From the NCBI RefSeq assembly GCF_945859685.1, contig NC_079149.1, positions 5,119,118-5,183,117 of the forward strand: a stretch of 64,000 nucleotides of DNA. The letters run 5' to 3'. The translations under genes and the position numbers were made by a program. The notes beneath the pieces are model-generated. The model was not told where the DNA came from and did no database searches. It saw nothing but the letters and a program-made list of their open reading frames with translations. This stretch comes from Eupeodes corollae. Taxonomy: Eukaryota; Arthropoda; Insecta; Diptera; Syrphidae. Shown here in pieces: positions 35,045 to 45,629 of this stretch. Each line of letters starts with the position of its first letter. Position 1 is the stretch's first letter.

Positions 35045-35508
35045 TTACAAATAAGGCAAATTAGCTTTTAAAGCATCAAAGTCTTTCTTATCCATGGGTT
35101 TCAAATTGGCTCCCGAATACGGAGACAATTGTTCCAGATCTCGATGCTTGTTCACTAGAATCTTTTGGTCTGATCGAATTTTATTGATTTCAGCTGCGAT
35201 CACAACTTGATCTGCAAATTTCAAATACCTATTTAGTCAATCAATATTCCAAACAATTCTACAATCTAACCATTTTTCAACAATTCCAATGCTTTGTTCC
35301 GTTCCATCTTCACCAATGTGCTTCCAAGAGTGATCCACAGCTTCTTCTCATCGGGGCAGTTTTTCTCAATCTCTCTGATGGCTTCTCGTGTGTATTGTCG
35401 TCGTTTGTCCAGCGCAACCAACTCCTGCTTATTGACCAGAATCTCATCGGCCACTTCTTCGGTGGCGGTGATTATTTCGACAATTTTCTCTTCGTCGGTT
35501 TTGGCCAT
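35045..35508 (-). CDS. PDRG1: PDRG1-like prefoldin subunit
   Basis: Two coding exons, 35508-35271 and 35211-35045, joined across a 59-bp GT-AG intron (phase 1), give 134 residues; the human protein has 133. It starts MAKTDEEKIVEII and carries ADEILVNKQELVALDKRRQY, CPDEKKLWITLGSTLVKM, then exon 2 DQVVIAAEINKIRSDQKIL. Human PDRG1 is a beta-type prefoldin-like subunit of the R2TP/prefoldin-like co-chaperone complex that helps assemble RNA polymerases and PIKK kinases; the two-helix coiled-coil plan fits. The upstream intergenic space to the GPANK1-like stop is only 85 bases, on the same strand. No separate promoter was identified, so co-transcription is possible. Confidence 0.9.
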
Positions 35509-35593
35509 TGTGGGTGCAGAGGAGCGTGATTGGTGTGCGATTATCTGGAACAGAAGACGAGAGAATAGGTCAAATAGGAGAATTTTTGTTGTT

Positions 35594-36601
35594 CTAAGAG
35601 AGTTCCCGGCGTAATCTCCGTTCCCGTTTCCATTCAAGTTGCTTCTCACGACGCATGTCGTTGCGATTCTTGGTCTTAGGACGCTCGACGTATTTGATGG
35701 CATTCAAGTCGTATTGACCGAAATGTGTCACTCTTGCTGGTTCCTGCTGTGTTCCGAGACCTGTTCGTGGCTTTCGGATGACTGTCTTTACAGGAAACAG
35801 TCGACCGGTGTTTGTGGGTCCAAGACCACTTTCCTTATCCCAGCCTTGTTTCAGCATGATTTTAAGACCTCTATTTTTAGCGGGAATAGTAAAACGATTC
35901 TTGGTTTGTTTGTCCTTCTTTCGATTGAATTGGTGGACAGTTGAAGTGACATGGTCACGCAGGGAGGTCTCTTCAAACTTGCGTCGACAGACATCGCAAA
36001 AGAATTCCTGGTGCACGATATTTTGACCCTCATCTCCGTCATCTTCTATTTCAATTGCCTCATCGTCATAGTTGCACCTGGACAATATATGCAGAATATT
36101 GTAGAAATGTTTCTTTTCTGCCAAAGAATAAGCCGTGTTTCCACTTTTGTCTTGAACACTTATGTCAGCTCCCAAACCAATCAAAGCACCAAGTGCTTCA
36201 GCGGAGCCTTCACAAGCTGCCATCATCACTGCCGTCCAACCAAACGAATCTTTTGAGTTAATATCACTTCCACGGTAATCGAAGCTTCGAATAGTTTCTA
36301 CATCATTCGTCATCGATGCCCTAAAGAACTTATTTTGGTCAAATGGAACTTTCGGAGGAGACGATGTTGGATTTGCTGAGCACGCTTCTTTCTTTTCCCT
36401 AGGAATTAGTTTTGGAGCACTTGTGGGCGGATCATTTATTAGTTCTTGATAAAATTCTTTGACTTCTTCACCGTTTATATTCGCAACTTGATATTTATCT
36501 TTGTAAGTTGACGATGAAGGTTCCTCAACGATTGCTCCTTGGGTCACAAAACGTTTGAGAGGAATGTGTAATGTGGCCAAAGCTCGCCAATTTGGATGCA
36601 T
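35594..36601 (-). CDS. GPANK1: GPANK1-like: ankyrin repeats, zinc finger and G-patch
   Basis: A single-exon reading frame of 335 residues starting MHPNWRALATLHIPL; human GPANK1 has 356. Residues ~95-175 are two or three ankyrin repeats (KDSFGWTAVMMAACEGSAEA, LIGLGADISVQDKSGNTAY). Residues ~200-235 hold a C2H2-type finger FFCDVCRRKF...H...H. Residues ~245-290 form a G-patch (KIMLKQGWDKESGLGPTNTG) followed by the RKPRTGLG segment. The tail is strongly basic (QLEWKRERRLRRELS). G-patch proteins commonly stimulate DEAH-box helicases in RNA metabolism; the exact role of this protein is not established. The gene lies directly upstream of the PDRG1-like gene on the same strand. Confidence 0.92.
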   Translation of the reverse strand: MHPNWRALATLHIPLKRFVTQGAIVEEPSSSTYKDKYQVANINGEEVKEFYQELINDPPTSAPKLIPREKKEACSANPTSSPPKVPFDQNKFFRASMTNDVETIRSFDYRGSDINSKDSFGWTAVMMAACEGSAEALGALIGLGADISVQDKSGNTAYSLAEKKHFYNILHILSRCNYDDEAIEIEDDGDEGQNIVHQEFFCDVCRRKFEETSLRDHVTSTVHQFNRKKDKQTKNRFTIPAKNRGLKIMLKQGWDKESGLGPTNTGRLFPVKTVIRKPRTGLGTQQEPARVTHFGQYDLNAIKYVERPKTKNRNDMRREKQLEWKRERRLRRELS

Positions 36602-38446
36602 GACTGGATACTTATTTATCGAAACAAATAGAAAAAGAACAAACCTTTATGTTTTCTGAGAAATTAAATCAAGCTTATGTATTCTATGGATGTGGTTAAA
36701 GTTTTTAATTAAAATTTAGATAAAAATATCTTAAATCAAACTCTTCACAAAATCTCTAATATAGAATTGTCAAAAATGAAGTTTGCAATGAACACATTCA
36801 GACAGAAACAAACAATTGACTAAATTCAAACTAAGATTCGTGATTAAAATGTACAGCGGATTGGAAATGCAAGCCCACGTCCTTAGAAAACTGAGTTTGC
36901 AGCGAATTTGAGTTTATTTAGAAATAATCTTCGTAATTTAGGTTTAATGTGAAGCTTAGAGTCAGTGTTTTGAAAAAAAGAAGTAAAAGGGAATGTTTAT
37001 GTACATTTCAATGGCAACAAATATTTGTTCTGTTATATATAACCAAAATAAAAGTAATTAAACTGTTTTTGTGTTTAATTTGTTGTCACCAGAGACTTAC
37101 GTAGGGGTCTTGAGAAATAGTCAATTGATGTCACAGGTTTTCTTATTTCAAGAAAAATCAGTGTATACACTTTAAACTCAATAAAACAGAAGTCGATGTA
37201 CAAAAATTGGTGACTTAAAATTGTTCAATAAATATGAAACCACGATTATTGAGCTTTGTCCCTTAAAATCACGGTTACAAGCATTTGAGCAAAAAATATC
37301 TGATTTAGTAAAAAATACATTTATAAGCGTAATTCGCAAAATTAGATTTTTATATTTTGCTAACTCAAAGAGTAAAAATCCAATAGACTTGAAATTTAAA
37401 CTGAGTCCTCTTGAATATATGAATTTACTCCACGATAATGTTGAATACTTTTGATTGGATGAAAATTTAGGGTTTGATATAAAAATCAAGACTACAAAAG
37501 ACTTTTTCCGCTACATTTTGCAAGACATCATCTAGTTTGTGTTACAGAATCAAGACCTCTAGCACATAAGGCGCTTATCTATCGCTTTTTGTACGTGAAA
37601 AAATTATCAAACATACTTTTTATATGAAAACAAAATATACTTTAACAGTTCTTCACACAAAATTCAACAAGTACTTAAATTCCAAAAAAAAACTCATCAA
37701 AATTTCCAGCGTCTACACTGGAAAAAAGAACCCTAAAGACTGTAAAATAAATCACACTCATTTTTAGACTTGTCTGAAATGTTTGTTTTCTAAAAAAAAG
37801 TAATTGGAATCGTGTACAATTAAAAGTGCAATGATTCCTTTAATTTTTGGAATTTTAACAACCAACAAATTTTACTCACTATTTCCCTTTTTTCATTTCA
37901 TAACTTTTATTCCCAATAAAAATGAAACACATAAACAATCCATTGAAACATTTTTCGGGATCGATTACAATGTCAGGTATAACTGGCCCCTTAAAAATCC
38001 TTTCTAATTAATCTTCTACATTTGTTTAAACAAACAGAATTTTGGCATCACTCTTTTGTGTGAAATAAAAGTTTTCATTTCGAGTTGTGTGTGATTTGTG
38101 AAATGGAAAATGCCGCGATGGCCATTTGATTTGTTATCTTTTGTTTTCGTAGAAAAGATATAAAATTCCATTTTACAAAATTTTTAATTAACTAATTTTA
38201 AGTTATTTACATAAAATTTATACTTTAAAGCATAAAAGTGATACAAAAATTGTTTTGCGAGAAGAAAAAGAAAACTGAATGCACAACACTAACTAAATTC
38301 GTTTCGCCTATTTCCTGTATTTTTCTTTATTTCTTGTTTTCTCGTCCATACATGTTTTTATTGACGAACGAGAACGGGAACGCGAACGCCTAAACGACAG
38401 ACAACAAAGTAAAAGCAAAATCTAAGAGGCATCCAAGAAAAACAAA
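36602..38446. other. Intergenic DNA between GPANK1-like and Pal genes
   Basis: The two genes are divergent, so both promoters should be here, but no clear TATA or initiator could be assigned. It is AT-rich. A 77-codon open stretch at 37221-37454 and smaller ones show no known domain. The Pal 5' UTR probably occupies the last ~200 bases, which are richer in G and C (AACGAGAACGGGAACGCG near 38367). Confidence 0.5.
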
Positions 38447-40440
38447 ATGAATTGGCCACAATTATTTATTGTTCTGCAGCTATTTCTGGTCAATTGTTTG
38501 ATAGAATCTGCCTCCGATCAGGTAAGGAAAAAGAACTACCATATGTCGACTCTCGGGACAGAAAACCATGAACCTTTGGCTTCATTGATTTTCTTTGTCA
38601 TAGAGAAAAGCCCCAGTAACAGGTGAAGAAGCTAAACTTGAGTGGGTTGCAAAAAATAAGCAAAATAAAAGTGAACCAACCCTTAAAATAACCAGGAACA
38701 AGCTGTTGAATGCGTAGGCTGTTCGGCAACTTGTTTTTTTGTTGTGTGTCTATATTTGAGGATAGAGGAAGGTTTTTATCCATATTGCTTCGTTTTTATT
38801 TTCAGAGCCTTCCAAGGTATCTGCCAGTGTCAGAAGATGACGCTCTCAGCACAAAAGAACGTTTCGAGCAAATTATGCAAAGTGGTAATCCATCGGGGAT
38901 GGAATGGAAGCCAAAGCTTAAGGTGGATCAGATCGACATTAAAGCTGAAATTGCCAAATTGAATTCAAGTGAGTTGGGGAATCTAGGAAATCTCCAATAC
39001 CTCTCTAATTGTACAATTTCCCTTTCAGCTTATGTCTATCAGTCGGAGTGGCCTGATTCAAGCATTAAACTAGGAGCTGTGACTGCAGTTTCCTTCGACA
39101 AAGATGGACATGTGGTGATATTTCATCGCGTTGACCGAATTTGGTCCCAAAACACATTCAACCTAAACACAAATGTGTTTCAGGAGCAATATCGTGGACC
39201 AATCGACCAGAACACCATTCTCGCTCTCGATAGAAAATCCGGAAAACTCGTCTATGGTTGGGGTAAGAACATGTAAGTAAATCTTATCGTCGAGAAAGTT
39301 TTGACAGCGTCTAACCTTTTGAGACAAACTATCAATTATTTTCTGATTGATTTTAGATTCTATATGCCACACGGTCTGACCATTGACCACGAGGACAATG
39401 TCTGGGTGACGGACGTGGCCTTGCATCAGGTAATGAAGTTCGGTCCGAGAGGTTTGTCGGGCAAGCCGCTGCTCACTTTGGGAACGGCCTTCACACCTGG
39501 AAAAAACGATACGAATTTCTGCAAGCCAACATCCGTGGCTGTTCTCCCGAATGGTGACTTCTTCGTCGCCGATGGCTACTGCAATGCTCGCATCATCAAG
39601 TACTCTGCGAATGGAGAGAAGATCCTTGTCTGGGGACAGCATTCATTCTCTGGTATCTACTTCAAAAACAGATTCATTCAAAAAGAGAAATTATTTCATT
39701 CTTTATTTTTAGGGGAACAAGTTTACAACAAATTGCCTCCGAGGAACTTCTTTGCCATTCCACATGCATTGACTTTGGTCCCCGAGCAGGAGCTTGTGTG
39801 TACGGCCGACCGAGAAAACGGACGAATTCAGTGCTTCTCTTCGTTCAACGGAACCTTCCATTCTCAGTTCCATAGTCAAATAGTCGGAGATAGACTTTTC
39901 AGCATGGATTACACTCCGGCCGATGGTGGGCAGTTTGTGGTGGTAAACGGTCCGGTTGGGGGAATAGGTCTTCCAGAGCAATACAACGAAGTTCGTGGTT
40001 ATATCATGAACTTCAAGACCAAACAGGTTATCGGCAAATTCGGCCCGAATGACCTTCAATTCTCGAATCCCCATGACGTGGCAGTCACCACCGACGGAAC
40101 AGAAATCTATGTAGCCGAGTTGGACCCAACTCGAGTGCATAAATTCCTGCACAAGAAGGTGGCTCCATCCTTGCCAATGTCAGCTGCGAAGCCAACAGCA
40201 ACAAGCATCCAAAGGAGTACCGCTGACGAGCCGCAATTAACCGTGATAGCTACAAAAGTTTCACCCGGATCGACGGCATTGCTAGTGGTTGCTCTGATGC
40301 TCTTCTTCGCTTTCCTTACCTTCGGCATGGCTCTGTTGATTTCTCGTAGACGCAAACGAGGTAATTCTGATCTCCCAACGGGTACTCCCTGTGATTTAGT
40401 CTATAAACGTCTGGTCTCCTCCAATCACAATGACTGTTGA
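38447..40440 (+). CDS. Pal: Peptidyl-alpha-hydroxyglycine alpha-amidating lyase, proximal isoform
   Basis: Exons 38447-38521, 38806-38968, 39029-39272, 39357-39652 and 39713-40440 join in frame to 501 residues. The first exon is a signal peptide (MNWPQLFIVLQLFLVNCLIE). The beta-propeller lyase domain follows. It has the three histidines expected to bind zinc in MPHGLTIDHED, FAIPHALTL and FSNPHDVAV, the catalytic-type tyrosine in VADGYCNARI and the arginines of FHRVDRIW. Near the C terminus is one membrane segment (ALLVVALMLFFAFLTFGMAL) followed by RRRKRG. PAL converts peptidyl-alpha-hydroxyglycine to the amidated peptide plus glyoxylate in the secretory pathway; flies encode it apart from the monooxygenase PHM. 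Reading on past 40360 gives a 26-residue tail ending SSNHNDC. A poly(A) signal follows at 40496. Confidence 0.93.
40361..40440 (+). other. Pal: Alternative tail of Pal by retention of the last intron's start
   Basis: The sequence after CGAG at 40360 begins gtaattctg, a usable donor, so it is intron for the distal isoform. If unspliced it encodes GNSDLPTGTPCDLVYKRLVS and ends at TGA 40438-40440. Its use depends on premature cleavage at the nearby AATAAA. Confidence 0.55.
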
Positions 40441-40495
40441 TTTATTTTAATCTTTTTATCTATTTTACTTTTGCTGCAGCTGCTCTCAATTTATC

Positions 40496-40501
40496 AATAA
40501 A
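40496..40501 (+). terminator. Poly(A) signal for the short Pal transcript
   Basis: AATAAA 55 bases after the proximal stop codon, followed by T-rich and GT-containing sequence. It supports a transcript ending before the 14-kb intron. Confidence 0.6.
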
Positions 40502-41066
40502 ATTTTGTGTTGCGTGCTTTTTAAATTTTTGGTTTTGATTTTATTTTATTTAATCACTTTTTTAATGTGACTTTTCATGCACCAACATTTGGTTTTTGAG
40601 TTGAATGTGTTAATCTCTGGGCTATTGTGTTTTTAAATAAATGTAATTCTGATTTTTTGTGAAATTCTTTACAAATGTATATAACTTCTTTTATTTTACT
40701 ATTTTTGTACTCATTTTAAAACTTGCTGCTTTTTTTTACAATTTATTGTATTTTTTAATGAAATACATTTTGTATTTTTAAAATTTTGTGTTTTTTCTTT
40801 ATTTCTGTTCATTTATTTCATTTGCTTTAAAATCGTATGTTTTGCTATTTACGTGAAGGAAAATCGGACATTCATTTCTCGGTGAATTCATTCTACCCTA
40901 AAAAGTGTGGCGTCCGATGCTTATGATATAGCCATATTTTAAAGGTTATTAAGTGCATTTAAAATGGTTAAGAGCATTATAAATAAAAGTAATTTTTTAG
41001 TCTGGGGCCTTATTATGATGTTCGCGGTGGATCGTTTTCAAACGAAACGAACCAGTGATTTTACAC
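40502..41066. other. Pal intron, AT-rich, nothing recognised
   Basis: T-rich intronic sequence between the proximal poly(A) site and the first MITE. Confidence 0.5.
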
Positions 41067-41488
41067 TGGGCAGATTCAGAAAACATAAGGGACTTCATTT
41101 GCAGTCAACTGATTTCCTTGCAAGTACATTTTGACCAAGTCAACTAGTTAGTTTTTCAAGTGCCGTAAGCTTCAAACTCAGAACTTTACATCCCTAACTT
41201 CTATCTTCAGTTCACCCTTTCACACAAAATATTAAATGAAATTGTGCGAAAAATAAATAAATCATAGAGGAATAAAGTTCAAGTTTCAGTTAATTAAAAA
41301 AATTAATCGATTGTCATTCTGACATAAGTTGACTTGACTTGATAGTTAGAAGATTTTTTTTACTAACTTTCTAGCCAAGTTTCCATTAAACTTGACATAA
41401 TTGGAAGGTAATTTTTTTGGCAGCTGGCCAATCAGATACTAGAAACTTGCCTTACTTTCAAGTCATTCATGTCGCATGAACCTGCCCA
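41067..41488. mobile_element. MITE family G copy 1 (422 bp)
   Basis: The left end TGGGCAGATTCAGAAAACAT, continuing AAGGGACTT, and the right end CATGAACCTGCCCA form inverted repeats of about 28 bp. The interior has AGTCAACTAGTTAGTTTT, TAGTTAGAAGATT-type blocks and CTGGCCAATCAGATA, which recur in every copy. No coding capacity. Further copies lie at 49330-49785 and 61163-63008. Confidence 0.8.
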
Positions 41489-42251
41489 TTTTTGGTTTGA
41501 CTTTTTCTTCCTATCCTATATTCCACTGATTTGACACTTAGTTTGACATTTTTCAACAATTTTTGTTTTAATTTAATTTGTGAAATTTGCGGTGATTCAT
41601 TCAATAAACAATATAAAATTAAAAAAATAGAATCACTTATGGTGTATGAGGAATTCAAGAAATCCTCAAGATTACGGGTGCCCAGTAGAATGAATGAATT
41701 TTAAAATTTTATTGTTGATTAATTGTAAAAAAATTATAACTAAGCGAACTGAAGTTTTATATAATTACAATCAAGAAAGAATCCACAAAATCGAACAGTG
41801 AAAAATAATAAACACTTTTGCCTTTGAATCCGTAAAAAAAGGTGTCGGATTTCAGATCGCCAATAAACATTTCAAAATCGAATTCGTTAATTGGTTGAAT
41901 TCAAAACGAAGAAGGCTAAAGCAAAAACAATAGTTAAAAAATGGCCAACACGCTAGCAAAATGATTCGCTGGCATCCCATAATCAGGCTCTTGTTTTTGT
42001 ATTTTTTCACCACACCCCAATAGTTTCGAAAGTTTTTTTTAAAAAGTGTATCCCATTTCATCAACCCTACATTTTTGTTGCTGCTGCGGTCCAAAATAAG
42101 GAATTTTTAAATAGCGTTATGAACGTTAAAATGAAACTCTCTACCAAAATTTAGCCTTGTTTTTTTTTCGAAGTAAAGCTACGACTTGAAGATCTTCTTA
42201 TACTAGTCGAACTCTGAAAAGTCTTCCAAAAGCATCCAATGAGGTGACAAG
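41489..42251. other. Pal intron with diverged dispersed repeats
   Basis: No gene was recognised. The blocks AGTGTATCCCATTTCATCAA and ACTCTCTACCAAAATTTAGC (42045-42150) recur in diverged form at 49045-49160. The last ~70 bp match the repeat at 23.1 kb. Confidence 0.45.
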
Positions 42252-42510
42252 TGTAACAATTATGTTAATTGTTAATGAAATAAAACACTAATAATTTAAT
42301 TATAAAATACAAATTTATTATATGAGGTTATCTTATCTTAACAGCGGTCGAGAATAGAATGATCTTAATCCAGACAAGAGCAAGAAAGTAGTTTCTTCTT
42401 TCAGGTGTAGGAATACATTATGTTTGCGTTCTTAATCTTAACATTATGCTTGCATTCTTAATCTTAACTATTTTACATTAAGGTATGTGTACATTAGCTA
42501 GCTTATTACA
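42252..42510 (-). repeat. 3' LTR of element B
   Basis: 259 bp, identical by eye to the copy at 47018-47276. It begins TGTAATAAGC and ends AATTGTTACA on the minus strand. Confidence 0.95.
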
Positions 42511-42584
42511 CGCTTTTTTCTTTAATAATTTTTTTTTTTTTTTTTAAATTATATATACATATATGTATGTACCTATATAAGGTT

Positions 42585-45500
42585 TCAGTCCCAGCCGTAT
42601 CTTTGCGGTGGACGTACAGTTCTTCCACTACTAGTTCTGTATTGTTCATTACCCATTACTGGTATACTATCTTTATTTACAGCAATTTCAGGTGTCTCAA
42701 AACCACATTTTTCGTTTGATTCTGATTCACTACTATCAGCTGTTTCATACTCATTATCTGATGATGTACTTGTATTATTAAATGAAACTGGTAGTTGTGA
42801 ATCATCCACATTATATTCAATTTGTTTAGTCTTATTTAGAGATTGAGAATTTCTTTTATTATTTCTATCTTCAGGAACAATTTGAATTTCTTTAAAAATA
42901 TCTGGATTTGTTACATTTTGTTTGATGTTTTCTTCATACATCATATCGCTAACATTAAAATTATTGTTTTTAGTTTTAGCAATGAAGCGTCTATTACGCC
43001 TAAAATAATTATCAAAGCTATCTTTTATAATATATGAGCGATTATTTACATGATCAATTATTGTTCCATAATACCATTCTTTTGAATTTTTTTTAAAAAT
43101 CACACGATCACCCAACTCAAGCACTGGAAGTGATTTTGCACTTCTGTCATAATAATATTTCTGCTTTTGCCTTTTTTCTTTAAATTTGGTCTGAACAAAC
43201 TTCTCATCTATGTGATTTCTGTGAAGTAAGGAACTAGAGATCGGCATTCTTGTTTTAACCATTCTGCCAAAAATTAATTGAACTGGGGCAAGTCCAACGC
43301 TTGCCACAGGCGTGGTATTGTACTCAAGCAACCTATACTGAAAATGTTTTGTTTCTTGTGCTTCATAGCACCTTTTAAGAATATTCTTTGCTATTGCTAC
43401 ACCCTTTTCTGCTAACCCATTGCTTTGCGCATACCGTGGACTTGAAAATCTCATGATTATGTTGTGACTGTCTGCAAATTTTTCAAAGTCCCCGGAGGCA
43501 AAAGGACTATTATCACAACGAATAATAGTTGGGTATCCTATTTTATTGAAATTAATCTTTAGTTTCTCGATTATATGACTTGAAGTTTTGTTACTAAGAT
43601 TTTCTACTATTACAAAGCATGAATATGCGTCAATAATGGCCAGAAAGTCTTTTCCCGCATACTCAAATAAATCCATAGCAATGATTTGAAGTGGATATTC
43701 AGGTTGATCATCTTGTAATAGTTTTTCCTTTTGAATGTTTCGCGTAAATTTTTCACAAATTTGACAAGATTCTACAATTTGCTTTAAGTGAACACTCATG
43801 TTTGGCCAGAAATAGTGCGCTCTTGCTCGAGCAAGTGTTTTTTCTATCCCCAAATGTGGAGCGTGTATCCACTTCGCAATTTTGTTCTGTAATTCCGTTG
43901 GAATTACTAAACGATGGTTACGAAACAGTAATCCATTTTCAAAATGTAGTTCTGACTTATATTTATGAAGTTCTTGCCCTAACTTACTTAGATGATGGAA
44001 ATTTGGCCAACCATTTTGAATAAATCCGACTATTTTCGAATATTCTTCATCACGTTTTAAAACAGAACTGTAAAGGTCATAGTTTGCCATCGATAGGCAT
44101 GCAGACTTAGTTACAGTGTGAATTATTCCCATTAAGTTTTCGATTTCCCCACAGCAACTTAGTTGTGCACGCGATAAACAGTCTGCTACCAGCATTTCTT
44201 TGCCAGGTTTGTAAACTACTTCCATTTTAGGGTATTTCAAGAGTGCCATAAACATACGTTGCAATCGTGGTGATACACCATCAATGTCTCTACGGACTAA
44301 TGTTTCTAGTGGTTTATGGTCACTTTGAACTGTAAATTCACGTCCATAAACAAAAAAATGGAACTTTGTACAAGCAAATAGTATAGCTAAAAGCTCCTTC
44401 TCTATTTGTGACCATTTCTGTTCACTGGTACTCAATGTGCGAGATGCAAATGCGACAGGATGCCCTAGTTGCATCAAGACACAACCCAATCCATCCTTGG
44501 ACGCATCTGTTTGTATCACGACAGGATTATTTGCATCATAAATTGCTAAGACGGGATCAGAAGTTATAATCCCCAATAGCTTATTTATTTCTTCCTCATG
44601 TTCAGCTGTAAGCTTAAACTCAACGTTGTTATAAGTAAGTTCACGTAACTTGGCAGTAAGCTTTGATAGATTAGGAATAAATTTTGCTAAGTATTTAAAA
44701 AGACCCAATAATCGCATAATGTCTTGCTTACATTTAGGTTTTTCCATATTTAAAATTGCATCGAGATGCTTGATTTCCGGTTGAATTTTCCCATATGACA
44801 AAATATGTCCCATAAACTTAATTTGGTTTGCCCTGTACTGAATTTTGTCTCGATTAAACTTAATTCCATTAGCCCTCGCACGTTCTAGTACCATTCCCAT
44901 TATTTTGTCATGCTCACTTTCATTTTCAGCAGCTATGCCTATATCATCAAAATAAATCATAGTTCCTGGGATGTCCCCAAATATTTGAACCATTTTGCAT
45001 TGGAACATTTCAGGAACATTATTAAGTCCGAATGGTGCACGATTGAACTTATATCTCCCAAATGGGGTCATAAATGTTGTAAGATCAGCACTAACTTCAT
45101 CCAATTGCATATGCCAAAACCCATTAGAAAGATCCAATACAGAAAACACACGTTTTCCTGCCAGCCTGGACGTGAAGTCATCGATTGTAGGAATTAGAAA
45201 ATGTTCGCGCTGAATACATTTATTAAGTGGTTTTGGATCAAGGCATATCCGAAGCTTCCCATTTGGTTTCTCTACTATTTGAAGATTATTTACCCATTCA
45301 GTTGGATAATTTACTACAGAAATTATACCTTCCCGCAACATATTTTCAATTTCTGCTTTAAGTTTATCTAGTAGACTAAGTGGTATTCTTTTCTTATAGT
45401 GCAACGATGGCCTAGAATTTTCTTTCAATTTAATTGAATTGGTTCCCGGAAACTTACCAACACTACCAAAAGCATCCCCATTAGTTTTTATGAATTCAGT

Positions 45501-45629
45501 GCATGCCAGTGATGAAGACATGACAGCGTCAACATCAATTCGTTTTACCAACCCAAACTCCCTACACGATTCCAAGCCAAGCAATGGCTCATGACTATCA
45601 TCAACGACATAGAAGTGAGAAGAGTGTTC
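42585..45629 (-). CDS. pol: Pol of element B (protease end, RT, RNase H, integrase)
   Basis: About 1,010 codons in one frame. It opens with the C-terminal part of the protease (DSHEPLLGLESC, with CTT-CTT leucine codons and no ATG). Then come RT with KLRICLDPKPLNK and catalytic MIYFDDIGIA (YFDD), RNase H with IQTDASKDGLGCVLMQ, the integrase HHCC finger HLGIEKTLARARAHYFWP...CQIC, an integrase core with AMDLFEYAGKDF, RCDNSPFASGDFE and NGLAEKGV supplying D, D and E, and a C-terminal extension. All catalytic residues that I can identify are kept. The frame is +1 relative to gag. Confidence 0.92.
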   Translation of the reverse strand, partial: EHSSHFYVVDDSHEPLLGLESCREFGLVKRIDVDAVMSSSLACTEFIKTNGDAFGSVGKFPGTNSIKLKENSRPSLHYKKRIPLSLLDKLKAEIENMLREGIISVVNYPTEWVNNLQIVEKPNGKLRICLDPKPLNKCIQREHFLIPTIDDFTSRLAGKRVFSVLDLSNGFWHMQLDEVSADLTTFMTPFGRYKFNRAPFGLNNVPEMFQCKMVQIFGDIPGTMIYFDDIGIAAENESEHDKIMGMVLERARANGIKFNRDKIQYRANQIKFMGHILSYGKIQPEIKHLDAILNMEKPKCKQDIMRLLGLFKYLAKFIPNLSKLTAKLRELTYNNVEFKLTAEHEEEINKLLGIITSDPVLAIYDANNPVVIQTDASKDGLGCVLMQLGHPVAFASRTLSTSEQKWSQIEKELLAILFACTKFHFFVYGREFTVQSDHKPLETLVRRDIDGVSPRLQRMFMALLKYPKMEVVYKPGKEMLVADCLSRAQLSCCGEIENLMGIIHTVTKSACLSMANYDLYSSVLKRDEEYSKIVGFIQNGWPNFHHLSKLGQELHKYKSELHFENGLLFRNHRLVIPTELQNKIAKWIHAPHLGIEKTLARARAHYFWPNMSVHLKQIVESCQICEKFTRNIQKEKLLQDDQPEYPLQIIAMDLFEYAGKDFLAIIDAYSCFVIVENLSNKTSSHIIEKLKINFNKIGYPTIIRCDNSPFASGDFEKFADSHNIIMRFSSPRYAQSNGLAEKGVAIAKNILKRCYEAQETKHFQYRLLEYNTTPVASVGLAPVQLIFGRMVKTRMPISSSLLHRNHIDEKFVQTKFKEKRQKQKYYYDRSAKSLPVLELGDRVIFKKNSKEWYYGTIIDHVNNRSYIIKDSFDNYFRRNRRFIAKTKNNNFNVSDMMYEENIKQNVTNPDIFKEIQIVPEDRNNKRNSQSLNKTKQIEYNVDDSQLPVSFNNTSTSSDNEYETADSSESESNEKCGFETPEIAVNKDSIPVMGNEQYRTSSGRTVRPPQRYGWD

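Noticed and set aside
37221..37454. 77-codon frame between GPANK1-like and Pal genes
   Set aside because: No recognisable domain, AT-driven composition, and an overlapping frame on the other strand.
39163..40355. Minus-strand open stretches under Pal
   Set aside because: Antisense shadows of the conserved Pal exons.
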